Below are positions 5,716-12,177 of a stretch of DNA of 12,177 bases, one piece after another. The notes under the pieces are model-generated. The model worked only from the letters and a program-made list of their open reading frames with translations, was not told the DNA's origin and made no database searches. The position numbers were made by a program, and so were the translations under genes. Position 1 is the stretch's first letter. Each line of letters begins with the position of its first letter. The DNA is from CALAED01 sp937891035 (GTDB lineage: Bacteria > Actinomycetota > Actinomycetes > Streptosporangiales > Streptosporangiaceae): NCBI GenBank assembly GCA_035642125.1, contig DASQSZ010000319.1:1-12177 (forward strand), written 5' to 3'.

Positions 5716-6220
5716 AGGGTCGTCGCTCGGTCAGCTTGAGGAGCGCCTCGGCGAGCGCGGCGCCGCCGTCCGGGGCACGCGCGATCACCAGAATGGAGTC
5801 GTCGCCGGCGACTGTGCCGAGCACCGACGGCCATTCCGCGTGATCGATGGCCGACGCGAGGAATTGGGCGGCGCCCGGCGGCGTGCGCACGATCACGAGG
5901 TTGGCCGACGCCTCCGCGCTCACCAGCAGCTCCTGGGCCAGCCGGCTCAACCTGGTGGCGAACGTCTCGGCCGAGCCGGTGCGGGCCAGCGGGATGCGGC
6001 CGCCGCCCTCGCCCGGCACCGCGTAGATCAGGCTGCCGTCGTCGGCGCGGAGCTTCACCGCGCCGATCTCGACGAGATCCCTGGACAGCGTGGCCTGGGT
6101 CACCTCGAGTCCCTCGTCGGCGAGCAGCTTGGCGAGTTCGGCCTGCGAGTGCACGGCGTGCCTGCTCAGCAGATCGACCACCCGGGCGTGCCGGGCTGTT
6201 TTGGTCAACGGCGTGGTCAT
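5714..6220 (-). CDS. argR: Arginine repressor ArgR
   Basis: Arginine-sensing transcription factor, a hexamer when bound to L-arginine, that binds ARG boxes and represses arginine biosynthesis genes. The 168-residue product has the N-terminal winged-helix domain with the recognition segment TQATLSRDLVEIGAVK (41-56) containing the conserved SR pair, then a linker, then the C-terminal trimerisation and arginine-binding domain with GTVAGDDSI (135-143), whose Asp pair contacts arginine in characterised members. The ATG overlaps the argF stop (ATGA) and GGGGGTG precedes it, so it is probably translationally coupled to argF. It should bind the sites upstream of argC and so regulate its own operon. 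Confidence 0.96.
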   Translation of the reverse strand: MTTPLTKTARHARVVDLLSRHAVHSQAELAKLLADEGLEVTQATLSRDLVEIGAVKLRADDGSLIYAVPGEGGGRIPLARTGSAETFATRLSRLAQELLVSAEASANLVIVRTPPGAAQFLASAIDHAEWPSVLGTVAGDDSILVIARAPDGGAALAEALLKLTERRP

Positions 6221-7170
6221 GTGTCACCCCCGGCGCCGGGCGCGCCGTCCTCGCGGCGGGCCAGCAGCCAGGTGAGCAGCGCCTTTTGGGCATGCAACCG
6301 GTTTTCGGCCTCGGCCCAGACCACGCTGTGCGGCCCGTCCATGACGGAGGCGGCGATCTCCAGGTCGCGGTAGGCGGGCAGGCAGTGCAGGACGGACACG
6401 CCGGGGGCGGCCAGCGACACCTTTTCTTCGTCGACGGCGTAGGGCCGGAACGCCGTCAGGTCCTTGTCCGCCTGCCCCATGGACGTCCACGTGTCGGTGG
6501 CGAGGACGTCAGCCCCGGCCGCGGCCGCCTTGGCGTCCGTGGTCGCCGTCACCGAGCCGCCGGTGGTCCGCGCGATCTCGGCGGCCCTGGCGAGGATCTC
6601 CGCGTCGGGCCGCAGTGCCCGCGGCCCGGCGATCCGCACGTGCATTCCCGCGGTGGCCCCGCCCAGCAGGTAAGAGTGCGCCATGTTGTTCGCCGCGTCG
6701 CCGAAGTAGGCCAACGTGAGCCCGCCGAGCCGGCCCTTGACCTCCCGTACGGTCTGCAGGTCGGCGAGGACCTGGCAGGGGTGGAACAGGTCGGTGAGCG
6801 CGTTGACGACGGGCACGGAGCTGATCGCCGCCATCTCCTCGATGCGGTCCTGTCCGTACGTCCGCCACACGATGGCGCTGACCTGCCGGTCCAGCACGCG
6901 CGTCGTGTCGGCGATGGTCTCCCCGCGCCCCAGCTGGCTTTGCTCCGCGTCGATGATCAGCGCGTGACCGCCGAGTTCGGCGATGCCGACCGCGAAGGAG
7001 ATGCGGGTCCGGGTGGAGTGCTTGTCGAACAGCACGGCGACGGTCCGCGGGCCCTCCAGCGGGCGGTGGGCGAAACGGTCGCGCTTCATCGCGTCGGCCA
7101 GGTCGAGCACCTCGGCCTGCTCGGCGGCGGTCAGGTCGTCGTCGCGGCAAAAGTGGCGTACGGTCCCCAT
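6217..7170 (-). CDS. argF: Ornithine carbamoyltransferase
   Basis: Transfers the carbamoyl group from carbamoyl phosphate to ornithine, giving citrulline and phosphate; cytoplasmic homotrimer in most bacteria. The 317-residue protein has the carbamoyl-phosphate site STRTR (52-56), HPCQ (130-133), the ornithine-binding SMGQ loop (230-233) that distinguishes it from aspartate carbamoyltransferase, and the HCLP motif (262-265) with the active cysteine. The ATG at 7170 lies six bases after the argD stop, with GAGG overlapping that stop as ribosome site. Its presence between argD and argR matches the mycobacterial-type arg cluster order (from memory). Confidence 0.97.
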   Translation of the reverse strand: MGTVRHFCRDDDLTAAEQAEVLDLADAMKRDRFAHRPLEGPRTVAVLFDKHSTRTRISFAVGIAELGGHALIIDAEQSQLGRGETIADTTRVLDRQVSAIVWRTYGQDRIEEMAAISSVPVVNALTDLFHPCQVLADLQTVREVKGRLGGLTLAYFGDAANNMAHSYLLGGATAGMHVRIAGPRALRPDAEILARAAEIARTTGGSVTATTDAKAAAAGADVLATDTWTSMGQADKDLTAFRPYAVDEEKVSLAAPGVSVLHCLPAYRDLEIAASVMDGPHSVVWAEAENRLHAQKALLTWLLARREDGAPGAGGDT

Positions 7171-7176
7171 CGCGCC

Positions 7177-8466
7177 TCACGCTTCCTTCGCCGCGGCCGC
7201 GGCGGCCGCGGCGTCGAGGATGGCGGGCACCGCGTCCACGAACGACCGCGCCTGGGCCGTCGTCATCGTCAGTGCGGGGGCCAGGCGGATCGCGTCCGGC
7301 CGGACGATGTTGACCAGGTATCCGGCCTCGCGGGCCGCGGCCTCCACCACGGTGCTCAGCGGACCGGGCAACGCCAGCGCCAGCAACAGTCCGCGCCCCC
7401 GCACCCCCTCAAGCAGCGGATGCTCGATGGCGCCGAGACCGGTCCGCAGCAATTCCCCGACGGTCGCGGCGGCGGTGAGCAGGTTCTCGCGCTCGATGGT
7501 GTCGAGTACGGCGAGCGCGGCCGCGGTGGACAGCGGATTGCCGCCGAAGGTGCAGCCGTGGTCACCGAGCGCGAACACATCGCCGGCCGCGCCGACGCCG
7601 ATGCAGGCGCCGATCGGGATGCCGCCGCCAAGGCCCTTGGCCAGGGTGAGGATGTCGGGGCGGACGTCTTCGCGCTGGTGGGCGAACCAGGTGCCGGTCC
7701 GCCCGATGCCGCTTTGGATCTCGTCGATGACCAGCAGCGCACCCGTCTCGTCGCACGCCTTGCGCGCCGCTGTGAGGTAGCCGTCGGGCGGCGGGATCAC
7801 CCCGGCTTCGCCCTGCGCAGGCTCGAGGAAGACCGCGGCGCAGCCGTCGGTCACCGCGGCGGTGAGCGCGGCCGAGTCGCCGTAGGGCACGAACCGCACG
7901 TCGATCCCGTATGGCCCGAAAGGCTCGCGGATCGCCGCCTTGCCCGTCAGCGCGAGGGCGCCCATCGTCCGGCCGTGGAAACCGTCATGTGCCGCGACGA
8001 CGAACCCTTCGGGGCCGGCGTGCTTACGTACGATCTTGAGCGCGGCCTCATTGGCCTCGGTCCCGGAGTTGCACAGATAGACCCGGCCGTCGTACCCGAG
8101 GAGCTGGAGCAGCCGCTCGGCGAGCGGCACCTCGTTTTCGTTCATGAGCAGCGGGCTGGTGTGCGCGATCTTGGCGACCTGCGCCGACACCGCCTCGACC
8201 AGCGCCGGGTGCGCGTGGCCCAGCGCGGAGACCGCGATGCCCGCGAACATGTCGAGGTACTCTCTGCCCTCGGTGTCCCACACCCGCGAGCCCGCGCCCC
8301 GTACGAGCGTCACCGGAGGCACCGGCCGGTTCGCCATGAACGCCGCGGCGAAGCGCCGCTGCAGCTCCGTGGGTATGTTCGTGTTCGCGTCCGCACCCGT
8401 ACCCGGGCTCGCGCCTGTGCTCCCGCTCGCGTTCGCGCCTGTGGTCGCGTTCGTGCTCGTGCTCAC
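7177..8466 (-). CDS. argD: Acetylornithine aminotransferase
   Basis: PLP-dependent class III (subgroup II) aminotransferase that converts N-acetylglutamate semialdehyde and glutamate to N2-acetylornithine and 2-oxoglutarate. The body of the protein has GTEAN (135-139) for the cofactor phosphate, DE at 248-249 for the pyridine nitrogen, and the Schiff-base lysine Lys277 in LAKGLGGGIPIGA. The GTG start overlaps the argB stop (GTGA), so the genes are probably coupled. The first ~31 residues are a Ser/Thr/Ala/Gly/Asn low-complexity tail absent from typical ArgD proteins. The 429-residue length is about 30 more than usual. No alternative start with a ribosome site occurs between the tail and the conserved TELQRRF region, so the tail is probably translated. 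Confidence 0.96.
   Translation of the reverse strand: MSTSTNATTGANASGSTGASPGTGADANTNIPTELQRRFAAAFMANRPVPPVTLVRGAGSRVWDTEGREYLDMFAGIAVSALGHAHPALVEAVSAQVAKIAHTSPLLMNENEVPLAERLLQLLGYDGRVYLCNSGTEANEAALKIVRKHAGPEGFVVAAHDGFHGRTMGALALTGKAAIREPFGPYGIDVRFVPYGDSAALTAAVTDGCAAVFLEPAQGEAGVIPPPDGYLTAARKACDETGALLVIDEIQSGIGRTGTWFAHQREDVRPDILTLAKGLGGGIPIGACIGVGAAGDVFALGDHGCTFGGNPLSTAAALAVLDTIERENLLTAAATVGELLRTGLGAIEHPLLEGVRGRGLLLALALPGPLSTVVEAAAREAGYLVNIVRPDAIRLAPALTMTTAQARSFVDAVPAILDAAAAAAAAKEA
8373..8466. repeat. Degenerate hexanucleotide repeat encoding the ArgD N-terminal tail
   Basis: On the minus strand codons alternate between ACG/GCG/ACA types and AGC/AAC/GGC types, giving an approximate (RCG ARC)n hexamer from the start codon for about 30 codons. 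The pattern yields alternating Thr/Ala and Ser/Asn/Gly residues and stops abruptly at the conserved ArgD domain. This is visible directly and suggests repeat expansion by slippage followed by drift. Confidence 0.7.
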
Positions 8467-9341
8467 GCCGGCACCACCATCGTCCCGATCCCTTCGTCGG
8501 TGAAAACCTCGAGCAGCAGCGCGTGCGGCACCCGTCCGTCGAGCACGTGCGCCTGCGACACGCCGCTGCGTACCGCCCGGAGGCAGGCCTCCATCTTGGG
8601 GATCATTCCAGCCGACAGACCAGGTAGCAGCTCGGCCAGCCGGTCTGTGGTCAGCCGGCCGATGACGTCGCCGGACGCGGGCCAGTCGGCGTAGAGGCCG
8701 TCGACGTCGGTGAGCACGATGAGCTTCGTGGCCTCCAGTGCGATGGCCAGCGCCGCGGCCGCGGTGTCGGCGTTGACGTTGTAGATGGCGCCGTCGTCGC
8801 CGCGGGCGATGCTGGAGACCACCGGCACCCGGCCGTCCCCCAGCAGGCTTCGCACGGCGCCGACGTCCACCTTGACGATCTCGCCGACCTGACCGATGTC
8901 GACGGACACGCCGTCGACGATCGGCCGGGTGCGCTCGGCGGTGAACAGGTTGGCGTCCTCGCCCGACATGCCGACCGCGAAAGCGCCATGCCGGTTGATC
9001 AACCCGACGACGTCTCTGTTGACCTCGCCGACGAGCACCATCCTGACCACCCGCATGGCCTCCGGCGTGGTCACCCGGAGCCCGGCCGTGAAGGTGGACT
9101 CGATGCCGCTTTCGGCGAGGGCCGCGCTGACCTGCGGGCCGCCGCCGTGCACGATGACGGGACGCAGCCCGACGTAGCGCAGGAACACGATGTCATCGGC
9201 GAAGCCGCGGCGCAGCGCCTCGTCGGTCATGGCGTGCCCGCCGTACTTCACAACGACCGTGTGGCCGTGGAAGCGCTCCAGCCAGGGCAGCGCCTCGATG
9301 AGCGTGGCCGCCTTGGCGAGGACGTTGCTCCGGCTCGTCAT
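8463..9341 (-). CDS. argB: Acetylglutamate kinase
   Basis: Phosphorylates N-acetyl-L-glutamate with ATP, the second and usually committed step of arginine synthesis. The 292-residue protein has the amino-acid-kinase motifs VVKYGGHAM (30-38) for phosphate binding and VHGGGPQV (64-71) for acetylglutamate, and a late GMIPKME segment bearing a conserved lysine. A ~25-residue helix-like N-terminal extension precedes the first strand. In arginine-inhibited hexameric enzymes this part links dimers and carries feedback control, so inhibition by arginine is likely, as expected when ArgJ recycles acetyl groups. The ATG overlaps the argJ stop (ATGA), and its own stop overlaps the argD GTG. Confidence 0.97.
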   Translation of the reverse strand: MTSRSNVLAKAATLIEALPWLERFHGHTVVVKYGGHAMTDEALRRGFADDIVFLRYVGLRPVIVHGGGPQVSAALAESGIESTFTAGLRVTTPEAMRVVRMVLVGEVNRDVVGLINRHGAFAVGMSGEDANLFTAERTRPIVDGVSVDIGQVGEIVKVDVGAVRSLLGDGRVPVVSSIARGDDGAIYNVNADTAAAALAIALEATKLIVLTDVDGLYADWPASGDVIGRLTTDRLAELLPGLSAGMIPKMEACLRAVRSGVSQAHVLDGRVPHALLLEVFTDEGIGTMVVPA

Positions 9342-10537
9342 GTGGAGTACGCCGAGTTCTCGTTGACGTAGTCGGCCGTCAGGTCGGTGGTCCACACGGC
9401 GGCGGAGTGCGGGCCGGCCGACAGGTCGACGGTGATCGTGACGTCGCGCGGACGCAGGTCGACCTTGGACCTGTCGTCGCCGACCGAGCCGCTCCGGCAC
9501 ACCCAGACGCCGTTGATCGCCACATTGAGCCGCTCGGGCTCGAATACCGCGTCGGTGGTGCCGATGGCGGCCAGCACGCGGCCCCAGTTGGGGTCCTCGC
9601 CGTGGATGGCGCACTTGAGCAGGCTGTTGCGGGCGACGGCGCGCCCGACGGTGACGGCGTCGTGCTCGCTCGCCGCGCCGACGACCTCGATGGTGATGGC
9701 CTTGGCCGCGCCTTCTGCGTCGACGAGCAGCTGCCGGGTCAGGTCGAAGCAGACCTCGGTGACGGTCTCGGTCAGCTCCGCCTCCCGCGGGGTGACGCCG
9801 GCGGCCCCGCTGGCGAGCAGCAGCACCGTGTCGTTGGTCGACATGCAGCCGTCGGTGTCGAGGCGTTCGAAGGTGACCGAAGTGGCCGCGCGCAGCACTC
9901 TGTCCAAGGTCGGGGCGTCGACGTCGGCATCGGTCGTGATGACGCACAGCATCGTGGCCAGCGCCGGCGCCAGCATGCCGGCGCCCTTGGCCATGCCGCC
10001 GACCATGTACCCACCCCCGCGGGGGGCTCCGCCCCCCGCGTCCCCCCCGAAACTTCCGGCGCCGCGTCGGAAGGCGATCTTGGCGACCGTGTCGGTGGTC
10101 CTGATCGCGTCGGCCGCGGCCAGCCCGCCGTCGCCGCGGGACAGCTCTTTGGCCGCCGCGTCGATGCCGGCGCTGAGCTTGTCCAGGGGGAGCCGCTCGC
10201 CGATCAGCCCGGTCGAGCAGACCGCCACCTCGCCGGCGGAGTCGCCGAGCACCTCGGCGACCTTCTCCGCCGTCGCGTGGGTGTCCTGGAAACCGGCGGA
10301 GCCGGTGCAGGCGTTGGCGCCACCGGAATTGAGCACGACGGCGCGCACCCGGCCGCCCCGCAGCACCTGCTCCGACCACAGCACCGGCGCCGCCTTGACC
10401 CGGTTGCGGGTGAACACTCCGGCCGCTGCGCGCGCCGGCCCGTCGTTGATCACGAGGGCGAGGTCGCGCCCGCCGCCCTCCTTGATCCCGGCGCGCACGC
10501 CCGCCGCCCGGAAACCAAGCGGTGCCGTCACACTCAT
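9338..10537 (-). CDS. argJ: Ornithine acetyltransferase / amino-acid acetyltransferase ArgJ, with glycine-rich insertion
   Basis: Transfers the acetyl group from N-acetylornithine to glutamate, releasing ornithine and regenerating N-acetylglutamate. Some family members also use acetyl-CoA (bifunctional); which type this is cannot be read from sequence. The 399-residue precursor should cleave itself before Thr195 in MAKGAGMLAPALATML (182-197), making alpha and beta chains with Thr195 as the nucleophile. DGCMSTNDT in the beta part and GGANACTG (72-79) are further family blocks. An unusual Gly-rich stretch at about residues 159-176 lies just ahead of the cleavage region and is encoded by a palindrome. 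The ATG overlaps the argC stop (ATGA), with GGGAG seven bases upstream; longer in-frame extensions lie inside argC and were discarded. Confidence 0.96.
   Translation of the reverse strand: MSVTAPLGFRAAGVRAGIKEGGGRDLALVINDGPARAAAGVFTRNRVKAAPVLWSEQVLRGGRVRAVVLNSGGANACTGSAGFQDTHATAEKVAEVLGDSAGEVAVCSTGLIGERLPLDKLSAGIDAAAKELSRGDGGLAAADAIRTTDTVAKIAFRRGAGSFGGDAGGGAPRGGGYMVGGMAKGAGMLAPALATMLCVITTDADVDAPTLDRVLRAATSVTFERLDTDGCMSTNDTVLLLASGAAGVTPREAELTETVTEVCFDLTRQLLVDAEGAAKAITIEVVGAASEHDAVTVGRAVARNSLLKCAIHGEDPNWGRVLAAIGTTDAVFEPERLNVAINGVWVCRSGSVGDDRSKVDLRPRDVTITVDLSAGPHSAAVWTTDLTADYVNENSAYST
10018..10040. repeat. Perfect 10-bp palindrome inside argJ
   Basis: CGCGGGGGGC (10018-10027) and GCCCCCCGCG (10031-10040) are exact reverse complements around TCC. 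A seven-base C-run at 10042-10048 (plus strand) follows. The element sits in frame within argJ and supplies most of a Gly-rich insert. No second copy occurs in this window. Similar GC hairpins are common between genes in actinomycete genomes, so it may be a copy of a dispersed palindromic element. Confidence 0.8.
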
Positions 10538-11562
10538 GGAGCGACTCCCAGGGTCGAAAGGCCGAGCTCTTCGGGCAGGCCGAGGGCCAGGTTGGCGCAC
10601 TGCACGGCGCCGCCGGCGGTGCCCTTGGTCAGGTTGTCGATCGCCGCGACCGCCACGATCCGGCCGGCCCGCTCGTCCAGCGCCACCTGCACGAGCGCCA
10701 CGTTGGACCCGAGCGTCATCGAGGTGGCCGGCCATTGATCCGGCGGCATCAGCTCGGCGAACGGCTCGGCCGCGAACGCCGCCGTGTAGGCCGCGCGCAG
10801 CGCCGCCGCGGTGCCGCCTGGCTTTGCCTTGGCGGTGCAGGTGGCGAGGATGCCGCGGCTCATGGGGGCGAGCATCGGGGTGAACGACACCGTGATCGGT
10901 TCACCGGCGACCGCGGACAGGCTCTGGACGATCTCGGGGGTGTGCCGGTGCACGCCGCCGACACCGTACGCGCTCACCGAGCCAAGCACCTCGCTGCCGA
11001 GCAGGTGCGGCTTGGGCGACCGGCCGGCGCCCGACGTGCCGGAGGCCGCCACGATGACGGCGTCGGGCTCGGCGAGGCCGGCGGCGTAGGCAGGGTACAG
11101 CGCCAGCGACGCGGCGGTCGGGTAGCAGCCTGGCACCGCGATGCGCCGGGCACCGCGCAGCGCCGCCCGGCTCCCCGGCAGCTCGGGCAGCCCGTACGGC
11201 CAGGTACCCGCGTGCGGTGAGTCGTAGAAGTGCGTCCAGGCGACCGGGTCGGCCAGGCGGAAGTCGGCGCCGCAGTCGACGACGAGCACGTCGTCGTCGA
11301 GGCCGTCGGCCAGTGGCCCGGACTGACCGTGCGGGAGCGCGAAGAAGACCACGTCATGCCCGCTCAACGCCTCCGGCGTCGTCTCGGCGAGCGCCCGGTC
11401 GGCCAGCGGCCGCAGGTGCGGCTGCAGTGCGCCCAGCCGAGCGCCGGCATTGGACCCGGCCGTCAGCGTCATCAGCTCGAATTCGGGGTGGGACGACAGG
11501 ATCCGCAACAGCTCACCGCCCGCGTAGCCGCTCGCGCCCGCGACGGCCGCCCGCAAACCCAT
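10534..11562 (-). CDS. argC: N-acetyl-gamma-glutamyl-phosphate reductase
   Basis: NADPH-dependent reduction of N-acetylglutamyl phosphate to N-acetylglutamate semialdehyde with release of phosphate. The 342-residue protein begins with a Rossmann nucleotide site GASGYAGG (9-16). The thioester-forming catalytic cysteine is Cys146 in AVPGCYPTAA, and the GVGGVHRHTPE block further on carries a conserved histidine. The ATG at 11562 has a strong AGGAGGG ribosome site five bases upstream and matches the family start; an upstream in-frame codon that would add 19 residues lies in the operator region. It is the first gene of the cluster and lies directly behind the ARG-box promoter, as in other actinomycetes. 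Confidence 0.97.
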   Translation of the reverse strand: MGLRAAVAGASGYAGGELLRILSSHPEFELMTLTAGSNAGARLGALQPHLRPLADRALAETTPEALSGHDVVFFALPHGQSGPLADGLDDDVLVVDCGADFRLADPVAWTHFYDSPHAGTWPYGLPELPGSRAALRGARRIAVPGCYPTAASLALYPAYAAGLAEPDAVIVAASGTSGAGRSPKPHLLGSEVLGSVSAYGVGGVHRHTPEIVQSLSAVAGEPITVSFTPMLAPMSRGILATCTAKAKPGGTAAALRAAYTAAFAAEPFAELMPPDQWPATSMTLGSNVALVQVALDERAGRIVAVAAIDNLTKGTAGGAVQCANLALGLPEELGLSTLGVAP

Positions 11563-11583
11563 GCACCCTCCTGAATATCTTCG

Positions 11584-11601
11584 CAACAAGAGTATGCATT
11601 G
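11584..11601 (-). promoter_or_regulatory. Proximal ARG-box-like operator
   Basis: On the minus strand the site contains CAATGCATACTCTTG. Its TGCAT half is clear and the second half is degenerate. The TGCAT core is exactly 20 bases from that of the distal site, about two helical turns, the usual arrangement for an ArgR hexamer binding paired boxes. It covers the -10 region of the argC promoter. Confidence 0.5.
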
Positions 11602-11619
11602 CCCCGGATGTATATGCAA
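11591..11619 (-). promoter_or_regulatory. argC: Candidate argC promoter
   Basis: The minus strand has TTGCAT (11614-11619), a 17-base spacer and CATACT (11591-11596), each matching the vegetative hexamers at four positions. Transcription would start about 22 bases before the argC ATG. Both hexamers lie within the ARG-box-like sites, which suggests repression by blocking polymerase. Confidence 0.5.
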
Positions 11620-11621
11620 AC
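11604..11621 (-). promoter_or_regulatory. Distal ARG-box-like operator
   Basis: The minus strand reads GTTTGCATATACATCCG here. TTGCATATACAT resembles the AT-rich, TGCAT-containing half-site pattern of actinobacterial ARG boxes and stands out against the GC-rich surroundings. ArgR, encoded in the same cluster, is the expected ligand. Confidence 0.55.
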
Positions 11622-11650
11622 CGGCGTGGGGTGGCGACTCTACGGGTCTT

Positions 11651-11668
11651 TCGGCGCGGCACCGCCGA
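11651..11668 (-). terminator. Hairpin after the membrane-protein gene
   Basis: TCGGCG and CGCCGA pair around a six-base loop, starting five bases after the TAA stop on the minus strand; AAGACC follows, not a T-run. It could separate the upstream gene from the argC promoter. Confidence 0.35.
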
Positions 11669-11673
11669 CCGCG

Positions 11674-12177
11674 TTATGCCGCCGGGTTGACCAACGACGC
11701 GAAGAACCCGAGGACGAACAGCACCACCACGATGGCGCCGGCCAGCACCGGGATCAGGGCGACCCGGTACTGCCAGCCATGGTCGCCGCGCCGATGCATC
11801 ATGATCACGATGATCAGGCCATAGACGAAGCCGAGCGGCGGATACAGCAAGGTGAACGGGCTGAAGACGGCCGCGCGGCGCAGCCGCTCGTCCGGCGGAA
11901 ACCGCCAGATCGGCGTCATCGGATGCCGCCAGATCTCCGTCCACCAAAGGCGCGGGATCTGCGCCCAGGTCGGCGAGCCAGGCGGCCCGGAAACGGTCGA
12001 CCAGAACGAGTCGAAGATCTGCTGCGGCGACTGGGAGACCAACGGCGGCGCGGCGGTCGCCGCCTGGGGCGGCTGCTCCGCGGCCGGCGGCTGCTCGGCG
12101 CCGGGCGGCCGGGGCGCTGCCCGCGGGTCCACTGCCTGCGGGGGCGGCGGCGGGTGCGGCGGCGGGTGCGGGACGGC
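11674..12177 (-). CDS. Proline-rich protein with two C-terminal membrane segments, 5' end outside the window
   Basis: I do not recognise a named family. The frame is open from the right edge to a TAA at 11674, giving 167 visible residues. The first ~50 are rich in Pro, Ala, Gln and Glu, starting with an HPPP-HPPP repeat. A Trp-rich linker (WAQIPRLWWTEIWRHP) follows, then two hydrophobic helices at about residues 105-127 and 139-163 separated by a short charged loop with HRRGD. This is consistent with a small integral membrane protein with a disordered cytoplasmic N-terminus. A GTG at 12132 could start a 152-residue protein, but the proline-rich frame continues past it with no stop, so I treat the gene as cut by the window edge. 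It probably has no direct role in arginine synthesis. Confidence 0.7.
   Translation of the reverse strand, partial: AVPHPPPHPPPPPQAVDPRAAPRPPGAEQPPAAEQPPQAATAAPPLVSQSPQQIFDSFWSTVSGPPGSPTWAQIPRLWWTEIWRHPMTPIWRFPPDERLRRAAVFSPFTLLYPPLGFVYGLIIVIMMHRRGDHGWQYRVALIPVLAGAIVVVLFVLGFFASLVNPAA

Noticed and set aside
6286..8694. An open frame of about 800 codons on the plus strand opposite argF and argD
   Set aside because: It is antisense to two clearly recognised enzymes, has an Arg/Gly/Val/Asp-biased composition with no family motif, and is expected from high-GC codon bias.
9387..10883. A ~500-codon plus-strand open frame opposite argJ and argC
   Set aside because: Ser/Pro/Ala/Arg-rich shadow of real genes with no recognisable domain or ribosome-binding site.
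1..12177. CRISPR array, insertion sequence, prophage, defence or secondary-metabolite genes
   Set aside because: No regularly spaced repeats with spacers, no transposase, integrase or phage protein, and all identified genes are housekeeping or arginine biosynthesis.

Overview
The window is high-GC DNA with actinobacterial gene content, and every recognisable gene lies on the minus strand. GTG and TTG starts, stop/start overlaps, the gene order argC-J-B-D-F-R-G-H and the conserved rRNA leader motif all point to Actinomycetota. A Streptosporangiales-type genome is my best guess, but the window has no phylogenetic marker beyond these housekeeping proteins. I see no mobile element, prophage, CRISPR array or defence system, and I do not think a new multi-gene system is hidden here.

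In transcription order (right to left): at 12177-11674 lies the 3' part of a gene for a proline-rich protein with two membrane segments. A 111-base gap follows, holding two ARG-box-like sites over a promoter. Then comes a complete arginine pathway from N-acetylglutamate onward: argC (11562-10534), argJ (10537-9338), argB (9341-8463), argD (8466-7177), argF (7170-6217), the repressor gene argR (6220-5714), argG (5598-4399) and argH (4232-2820). Genes argC to argR are packed by 4-base stop/start overlaps or a 6-base gap. Longer spacers precede argG (115 bases) and argH (166 bases). The argH stop overlaps a TTG start for a 3-methyladenine-type DNA glycosylase (2823-2152). After a 344-base gap with no convincing gene comes tyrS (1807-527). 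The leftmost ~500 bases hold promoter-like sequences, two strong inverted repeats and the leader of an rRNA operon whose 16S gene should begin just outside the left edge.

The enzymes form one route. ArgB phosphorylates N-acetylglutamate, ArgC reduces it, ArgD transaminates it to N-acetylornithine, and ArgJ recycles the acetyl group to glutamate while releasing ornithine. ArgF, ArgG and ArgH convert ornithine to citrulline, argininosuccinate and arginine. ArgR probably closes the loop by binding the sites upstream of argC.

The points that deserve a second look are small-scale. ArgJ carries a glycine-rich in-frame insertion encoded by a perfect palindrome, just before its self-cleavage site. 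ArgD has a ~30-residue N-terminal tail encoded by a hexanucleotide-like repeat. The argR-argG spacer contains a 10-bp-period tandem repeat flanked by two hairpins. TyrRS has HVGS in place of the usual HIGH-type signature. The rRNA upstream region holds large imperfect inverted repeats.
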